DNA of 64,000 nucleotides from Curtobacterium sp. TC1. GTDB taxonomy: Bacteria; Actinomycetota; Actinomycetes; Actinomycetales; Microbacteriaceae. The stretch's first letter is position 1. Each line of letters starts with the position of its first letter. The notes beneath the pieces are model-generated. The model was given only the letters and a program-made list of their open reading frames with translations. It was not told the DNA's origin and ran no database searches. The DNA is taken from contig NZ_CP081964.1 in NCBI RefSeq assembly GCF_019844075.1, positions 744,001 to 808,000 of the forward strand, given 5' to 3'. Of the stretch, positions 59,499 through 64,000 are shown one piece after another. Made by a program: the position numbers and the translations under genes.

Positions 59499-61370
59499 GT
59501 GGCACATCTCCTCGGCGCCGAGAACCTGCATCTCGAGTTCCCCACCAAGGTCGTCTTCGACAACGTCACCCTCGGCATCGACGAGGGGGACCGGATCGGC
59601 GTGGTCGGCCGGAACGGTGACGGCAAGTCGACCCTGCTCGCGCTGCTGTCCCAGCGCCTCGAACCCGACGACGGCCGCGTCACGCACCGCCGTGGGCTGA
59701 CCGTCGGCTACCTCGACCAGCGCGACATCCTGCCCGAGGGCGCGACGGTCGGCAGCACCGTCGTCGGTGACCTGGAAGAGCACGAGTGGGCCGGCGACCC
59801 GAAGATCCGCGACGTCATCGGCGGTCTGGTGTCGGACATCCCGTGGGACGTCAGCGTCGACGAGCTGTCCGGTGGCCAGCGCCGCCGTGTGGCACTCGCG
59901 CGGCTGCTGGTCGGTGACTGGGACGTCCTGTTCCTCGACGAGCCCACGAACCACCTGGACGTCGAGGGCATCCAGTGGCTCGCCGAGCACATCAACCGTC
60001 GCTGGTCGTCGAACCAGGGCGGCATGGTGGTCGTGACGCACGACCGGTGGTTCCTCGACGCGGTGTCGACCGACACGTGGGAGGTCCACGACGGCGTCGT
60101 CGACCCGTTCGAGGGCGGCTACGCGGCGTACATCCTGCAGCGCGTCGAGCGCGACCGGCAGGCCGCCGCCAGCGAGCAGCGCCGTCAGAACCTGGCCCGC
60201 AAGGAGCTCGCGTGGCTGCGCCGTGGCGCACCGGCCCGGACGAGCAAGCCGAAGTTCCGCATCGACGCGGCGAACGCCCTGATCGACGACGTCCCGCCGA
60301 TCCGCGACACGGTCGCGTTGGCGAAGACGGCGACCGCCCGCCTCGGCAAGGACGTCGTCGACCTGCTCGACGTCAGCGTCTCGTTCGACGGCACCCAGAT
60401 CCTGGACCGCATCGAGTGGCGCATCGCACCGGGGGAGCGGACCGGCATCCTCGGCCCGAACGGTGCCGGCAAGTCGACGCTGCTCAACCTCGTCTCGGGC
60501 ACGCTCGCGCCGACGAGCGGACGGGTGAAGACCGGCAAGACGGTGCAGGTCGCGGTCCTCGACCAGCAGCTCGCCGACCTGGCGCAGTTCGCGGACGACC
60601 GGGTGCGCGAGGTCGTCGCCCGCAAGAAGACGAGCTACGTCGCCGACGGCAAGGAGATGACGCCGGCGCAGCTGCTCGAACGCCTCGGTTTCACGGCGGA
60701 GCAGCTCTCCACGCCGGTCAAGGACCTGTCCGGTGGACAGAAGCGCCGCCTGCAGCTCATGCTCATCCTGTTCGACGAGCCGAACGTGCTGATCCTCGAC
60801 GAGCCCACCAACGACCTCGACACCGACATGCTCGCGGCCATGGAGGACCTGCTCGACACCTGGCCGGGCACCCTGCTGGTCGTCTCCCACGACCGGTACC
60901 TGCTCGAGCGCGTCACCGACCAGCAGTACGCCGTGCTCGGCGGCCACCTGCGACACCTGCCCGGCGGCGTCGACGAGTACATGCGGCTCCGTGCGGCCGG
61001 CACCGGTGGTGGGACTGCTTCTGCGGCTGCCGCCGCGTCTGCCGGGAGGCCCGACACGGCTGGCGGGACCGGTTCGGCCGGTGCCGTGGCCGGTTCCAGT
61101 GCGTCGGCCGGTCCCGGCGGGTCCGCTGCGGCCGCCTCGGGCTTGTCGGGCGCGGAGCGTCGGACGGCCGAGAAGGAGATGTCGGCGCTCGACCGGAAGA
61201 TCGCGAAGGTCGGCGCGGACCGGAAGAAGCTGCTCGACCAGTTCGCGATCCACGACCAGTCGGACTACGGCGGGCTCGGGGAGCTGCAGGCGAAGCTCGC
61301 GGCGCACGAGGCCGAGATCGAGCAGCTCGAGGAACGCTGGCTCGAGGTCGCGGAGCTGCTCGGGGTCTGA
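59499..61370 (+). CDS. ABC-F family ATP-binding protein (Uup-like)
   Basis: A 623-residue protein with two ATP-binding domains: GVVGRNGDGKST / LSGGQRRRVALARLLVGDWDVLFLDEPTNHLD and GILGPNGAGKST / LSGGQKRRLQLMLILFDEPNVLILDEPTNDLD. No membrane helices. The domains are joined by the ABC-F linker. A Gly/Ala/Ser low-complexity stretch of about 50 residues leads to a C-terminal coiled coil (LDRKIAKVGADRKKLLDQF...EIEQLEERWLEVAELL), the Uup arrangement that acts on ribosomes or branched DNA. No resistance gene context. Confidence 0.93.
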   Translation: MAHLLGAENLHLEFPTKVVFDNVTLGIDEGDRIGVVGRNGDGKSTLLALLSQRLEPDDGRVTHRRGLTVGYLDQRDILPEGATVGSTVVGDLEEHEWAGDPKIRDVIGGLVSDIPWDVSVDELSGGQRRRVALARLLVGDWDVLFLDEPTNHLDVEGIQWLAEHINRRWSSNQGGMVVVTHDRWFLDAVSTDTWEVHDGVVDPFEGGYAAYILQRVERDRQAAASEQRRQNLARKELAWLRRGAPARTSKPKFRIDAANALIDDVPPIRDTVALAKTATARLGKDVVDLLDVSVSFDGTQILDRIEWRIAPGERTGILGPNGAGKSTLLNLVSGTLAPTSGRVKTGKTVQVAVLDQQLADLAQFADDRVREVVARKKTSYVADGKEMTPAQLLERLGFTAEQLSTPVKDLSGGQKRRLQLMLILFDEPNVLILDEPTNDLDTDMLAAMEDLLDTWPGTLLVVSHDRYLLERVTDQQYAVLGGHLRHLPGGVDEYMRLRAAGTGGGTASAAAAASAGRPDTAGGTGSAGAVAGSSASAGPGGSAAAASGLSGAERRTAEKEMSALDRKIAKVGADRKKLLDQFAIHDQSDYGGLGELQAKLAAHEAEIEQLEERWLEVAELLGV

Positions 61371-61376
61371 GCGGGT

Positions 61377-61817
61377 CTACTCCGCTGGCTTCGCGTCCTC
61401 GGGGGCGCCGCCGCCGGGGTTCGCGACGACCTCCCACAGGTGCCCCTCCGGGTCCTGGAAGAAGCCGGACCACATGCCCCACGGGCGTGTGTACGGCGCC
61501 GCGAGCATCGTGGCGCCGGCGATACGGGCCCGGTCGAGGAACGCTTCGGCGTCGGCCTGACTGTCGACGAAGTGCCCGATCGTGGCCGCAGGGCCGTCAG
61601 CGAGGGCGACCCCCGAGTCCTTCGCCATGTCGTCCCGCCCGTAGACGCTGACGATCAGGCCGTCGTCGAGGGTGAACATCGCCGTCGTCCCGCCCGCCTG
61701 GGTCTCCGTCGCCGGGTACTCGGTGCCGATGACGCCGCTGCCCTCGATGCCGAGCAGGGCGCGGTAGAACTCCGCCGATCGTGCGACGTCGGCGACGGCC
61801 AGGGTGATCGCGTGCAT
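61377..61817 (-). CDS. VOC (glyoxalase/bleomycin-resistance-like) family protein
   Basis: A 146-residue protein of one VOC module pair: MHAITLAVADVARSAEFYRALLGIEG, then SGFFQDPEGHLWEVVANPGGG, where His and Glu are the usual metal ligands. Function not predictable. ATG 61817 lies 7 nt after TAGCCT; the longer frame reads into the marR end. It starts 11 nt after marR on the same strand, so cotranscription is also likely. Confidence 0.88.
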   Translation of the reverse strand: MHAITLAVADVARSAEFYRALLGIEGSGVIGTEYPATETQAGGTTAMFTLDDGLIVSVYGRDDMAKDSGVALADGPAATIGHFVDSQADAEAFLDRARIAGATMLAAPYTRPWGMWSGFFQDPEGHLWEVVANPGGGAPEDAKPAE

Positions 61818-61824
61818 GGGCCGG

Positions 61825-61830
61825 AGGCTA
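61825..61830 (-). promoter_or_regulatory. -10 box for the VOC gene
   Basis: TAGCCT on the minus strand, 7 nt before ATG 61817, including the marR stop codon. Confidence 0.4.
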
Positions 61831-62322
61831 GTCCCCGAGGCCCAGGATGAGTCGTCGGAGCAGCCCGGCGAGCTGGTCTTGCTCGTCATCGGACACCCCG
61901 GAGAGGATGTCCCGCTCGGCCGCCAGCAGGTCCGCGATCGCGGCGTCGACCGCGACCCGGCCCTTCGTCGTCAACGCCACGAGGATGCCGCGACCGTCCT
62001 TCGGGTCCGTCCGCCGACCGACCAGGCCCCGCGCCGCCAACCGGTCGACCCGGTTCGTCATCGTGCCGCTCGACACCAGGGTCTGCTGGAGCAGGGTCTT
62101 CGGGCTCAGCTCGTACGGCTCGCCCGCACGCCGCAGGGCCGAGAGCACGTCGAACTCCCACGGCTCCATGTCGCCGGCGTCGAACGCCGCGCGCCGGGCA
62201 CGGTCCAGGTGCCGGGCCAGCCGGTCGACGCGGGACAGGACCTCGAGCGGGCCGAAGTCCAGATCAGCACGTTCCCGACCCCACGCCGCGACGATCCGGT
62301 CGACCTCGTCCTGGTGCGGCAT
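61828..62322 (-). CDS. MarR-family transcriptional regulator
   Basis: A 164-residue MarR protein. The recognition region is ELSPKTLLQQTLVSSGTMTNRVDRLAARGLVGRRTDPKDGRGILVALTTKG. The N-terminal helices (EVDRIVAAWGRERADLDFGPLEVLSRVDRLARHLDRARR) are the dimer arm. ATG 62322 lies 6 nt after CAAGAT, a weak version of the leaderless box. It precedes the VOC gene and probably regulates it. Confidence 0.9.
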   Translation of the reverse strand: MPHQDEVDRIVAAWGRERADLDFGPLEVLSRVDRLARHLDRARRAAFDAGDMEPWEFDVLSALRRAGEPYELSPKTLLQQTLVSSGTMTNRVDRLAARGLVGRRTDPKDGRGILVALTTKGRVAVDAAIADLLAAERDILSGVSDDEQDQLAGLLRRLILGLGD

Positions 62323-62401
62323 CCCTCCATCTTGGCCGAACCCGGGGCGGACGGCCAGCCTCGTCGGTCGTGGGAGGATGGACAAGCACCCACGGGTGCG
62401 T

Positions 62402-62473
62402 TCCGCCTTGGTGTAATGGCAGCACGACGGCCTTTGGTGCCGTTAGGTCCGGGTTCGAATCCTGGAGGCGGAG
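62402..62473 (+). tRNA. tRNA-Gln (anticodon TTG)
   Basis: A 72-nt tRNA. The acceptor TCCGCCT pairs with AGGCGGA; the anticodon stem ACGGC/GCCGT encloses loop CTTTGGT with anticodon TTG; the T-arm is CCGGG-TTCGAAT-CCTGG. The CCA end is not encoded. It is the last typical core feature before the recombinase-like gene and may have served as an attachment site. Confidence 0.96.
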
Positions 62474-62624
62474 CCGGGGGGGGTGATCGGACTATTGGTG
62501 GATCTCGTTGTGAATATTGCCCTCGTCTGCGATGCCGCAGCGCGCGGACGGTCGTCGGAGCGGTCAGGGTGCCTGAGTTGCTCGCCGCCGAGGTGCGCGC
62601 TCGCTTCCTTCTGAACGAACGAAA

Positions 62625-62652
62625 GCCCCCGACCCGGTTGAGGGCAGGGGGC
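62625..62652 (-). terminator. Terminator of the recombinase-like operon (minus strand)
   Basis: GCCCCC and GGGGGC form the outer stem with partial inner pairing, followed on the minus strand by TTTCGTTCG. It is about 70 nt past the stop of the 60-residue gene. The remaining bases from 62474 to 62722 hold no gene that I can see and are AT-richer than the core. Confidence 0.5.
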
Positions 62653-62722
62653 ATCGCGGCAACTGGGAGACGTTGCCGGGCGAAGTTCTTCGTGTTCGGT
62701 TCTGGGAGGGGCAGCGGCCGCG

Positions 62723-62905
62723 CTAGGCGATGAGTCTGAGTTCGTCTATCTCGGCGAGCCTGTTGAAGGCATTACGGCGGTCGTGTTCCTCGACAGTGAG
62801 CTTCTCGATCCCAGACTCGAAGAGCGCTGCGCCCGCGGCCGCCTGCTGCCCGAACGCGAGCAGCAGCTCCGGGCGGCACGATTCCGTGTCCTTTGAGTGC
62901 GTCAC
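62723..62905 (-). CDS. Small protein coupled to the recombinase-like gene
   Basis: A 60-residue soluble protein (HSKDTESCRPELLLAFGQQAAAGAALFESGIEKLTVEEHDRRNAFNRLAEIDELRLIA), mostly helical. Its GTG start overlaps the upstream stop by 4 nt (GTGA). Family not recognised. It is probably an accessory of the recombinase-like protein. Confidence 0.65.
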   Translation of the reverse strand: MTHSKDTESCRPELLLAFGQQAAAGAALFESGIEKLTVEEHDRRNAFNRLAEIDELRLIA

Positions 62906-63981
62906 CGAGCTTCGCGGGCTTCGGCGAGGATCCGTCGACGGTGCGCGGAAGCGTTCATCGTCGGAAGGTGCCGCAGGGATGTGACGAGGTGCTCGGGCTT
63001 GCTCAGACCGGCGGCAGCCATGAGGTCAGCGCCGTGCGTGCCTGCAGCAAGGTGCGTGGTAAGCCAGCTAGCGCGCATTCGCGTCGGGACTGGCTTCGGC
63101 TCGTTGCCGAAGTCGGTGTGATTGATGAACGGCGTGACAAAGTTGTAGGTCGCCTTCTTGTTGGCCCCGCCGAGCACCCATGCGTCGTCCGGCACGTCCG
63201 CGAGAGAGTCGATGAGGAGCTGCTCCCATCGTTGAAGCACGGGCACCAACCTCAGCGTCCCACCGCGTACGTCAACGAGCGCTCCGTGCCGGTCGACGCG
63301 CACGTCGCTACGGTGCAGGTGCTGCATCTCCCACGGATCCAGCCCAGCACCTGCACCTAGGGCAAGGACTGCACCAGCACCTCGACGTCGCAGTGCAGTT
63401 GACTGACCACGTGCCCAGGACTCGAGCAGGTTCAGCTCGCGGTCGGTGTACGGGCTACTGACGGACTGCCCGTTCAACGGCGCAAACTCGATCGGACCCT
63501 CGTCGGGGAGGACGACCTCCGAGATCCGGAGCAGGAAGGACCGGTAAACGCGGAGAGTCTTGTCCTTGAGGTTGAGGTCGTCGCGAGATATATACCGGCG
63601 GATCAGCACCGGGTGAAACACGTTCGCGACCTTCTGCATCCCGTTGACGTGGACGACCCAGTCAACGTACGGCGTCACCGCGACCATCAGCCGTTCAGCA
63701 AGGTAGGCACACGCGGGCGCGACGACCGCGACAGCGTCCAGCACGAACGGCTCGATGTTGGCCCACCGGTCCGCGGGAACCGACTGGTTCCGGTACTTCC
63801 GCATCGCGTGGAGGGGCTCTGGGCGAAGCTGCGCGACAAGAGTCCCCTTGTCTGCGTTCGAGCTTCGGGCCCCGAGCGTTGAGTCCCCGAGGATGAGCGG
63901 CTCGGGTTCCCAACATTGGACGTGCGAGCAGTGCTCGACGAGACCTCGACGTGGGAACGGCCGACCGAAGGCGGCGCCCAT
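62902..63981 (-). CDS. Degenerate tyrosine-recombinase-like (phage-integrase fold) protein; 5' end may lie outside window
   Basis: At least 359 residues. The C-terminal half follows the tyrosine recombinase order: VLALGAGAGLDPWEMQHLHRSDVRV where active enzymes have GLR..E...L...D, then VRGGTLRLVPVLQRW (strand region), then MRASWLTTHLAAGTHGADLMAAAGLSKPEHLVTSLRHL where H.LRH..A..L..AG..L....GH is usual. The first catalytic Arg is replaced by Asp, and no Tyr follows LRHLPTMN. The N-terminal half has the helical, core-binding-like segment DDLNLKDKTLRVYRSFLLRISE. So the fold is suggested, while activity is doubtful. ATG 63981 is the first start visible, but the frame may begin further right. Confidence 0.6.
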   Translation of the reverse strand: MGAAFGRPFPRRGLVEHCSHVQCWEPEPLILGDSTLGARSSNADKGTLVAQLRPEPLHAMRKYRNQSVPADRWANIEPFVLDAVAVVAPACAYLAERLMVAVTPYVDWVVHVNGMQKVANVFHPVLIRRYISRDDLNLKDKTLRVYRSFLLRISEVVLPDEGPIEFAPLNGQSVSSPYTDRELNLLESWARGQSTALRRRGAGAVLALGAGAGLDPWEMQHLHRSDVRVDRHGALVDVRGGTLRLVPVLQRWEQLLIDSLADVPDDAWVLGGANKKATYNFVTPFINHTDFGNEPKPVPTRMRASWLTTHLAAGTHGADLMAAAGLSKPEHLVTSLRHLPTMNASAHRRRILAEAREAR

Positions 63982-64000
63982 CGGCCGCCCCAGGGCAGTC

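Noticed and set aside
62474..62722. Direct repeat of the tRNA-Gln 3' end as an att site
   Set aside because: No second copy of the T-arm/acceptor sequence is found between the tRNA and position 64000.

Overview
The window reads as chromosomal DNA of a high-GC actinobacterium, most likely a Microbacteriaceae member close to Curtobacterium (inferred from gene content and style, not from a marker gene). Supporting signs are strong G/C third-position bias, GTG starts, a class E sortase, mycothiol-era families such as DinB, a PiT transporter with a small membrane partner, an ABC sugar importer without its own ATPase, and many genes whose start codon lies only 6-7 nt after a TAnnnT -10 box (leaderless transcription).

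Layout. 1-6.4 kb: the C-terminal part of an RND efflux pump, a small membrane protein, a lipoprotein esterase, a PPK2 polyphosphate kinase, and a divergent pair made of a PIG-V-like mannosyltransferase and a polyprenol-phosphate-mannose-type synthase. 6.6-10 kb: a DEAD-box RNA helicase with a repeat-rich N-terminus, a DinB protein and a MarR regulator. 10-12 kb: a TasA/camelysin-like secreted protein followed by a SipW-type signal peptidase that carries a substrate-like C-terminal domain. 12-16.3 kb: sbcDC. 16.3-25.6 kb: class E sortase with a coupled small membrane protein, GNAT, EamA and CPBP proteins, recQ, an acyltransferase, an M23 peptidase, a beta-hydroxyacid dehydrogenase and a MarR regulator. 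25.7-31.8 kb: a lone alpha-E protein, a MarR/MFS pair divergent from an SDR, a PiT phosphate transporter, and a lipase. 32-37.6 kb: two GNATs, a lipoate ligase with its accessory domain at the N-terminus, an orphan DNA methyltransferase with a 9-bp repeat array at its promoter, and a DUF1023-type hydrolase with a lipoprotein. 37.7-40.1 kb: a DHA2 drug exporter.

40.3-49.5 kb is a complete sugar-catabolic locus: a GH5 glycosidase and a LacI repressor on one strand, and divergently a solute-binding protein, two permeases, GH3 and GH125, with two matching LacI operators 31 bp apart between them. The enzyme set points to mannose-containing oligosaccharides, possibly N-glycan or mannan fragments. 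49.5-55.9 kb: pgm, then two tight groups on the minus strand (GT2, DUF2064 and methyltransferase; nucleoside phosphorylase and epimerase) that together look like a sugar-modification pathway. 56-58.8 kb: moeA-moaC-mog/moaB-moaE with 4-nt overlaps. 58.8-62.3 kb: a PLDc_N membrane protein, an ABC-F protein, a VOC protein and a MarR regulator. A tRNA-Gln(TTG) at 62.4 kb is followed by a degenerate tyrosine-recombinase-like gene and a coupled 60-residue protein, which looks like the left edge of an integrated island running out of the window.

Intergenic regions hold several long palindromes, some recurring at distant loci. They act or look like bidirectional terminators or REP-like elements, and one lies in frame inside a coding gene.
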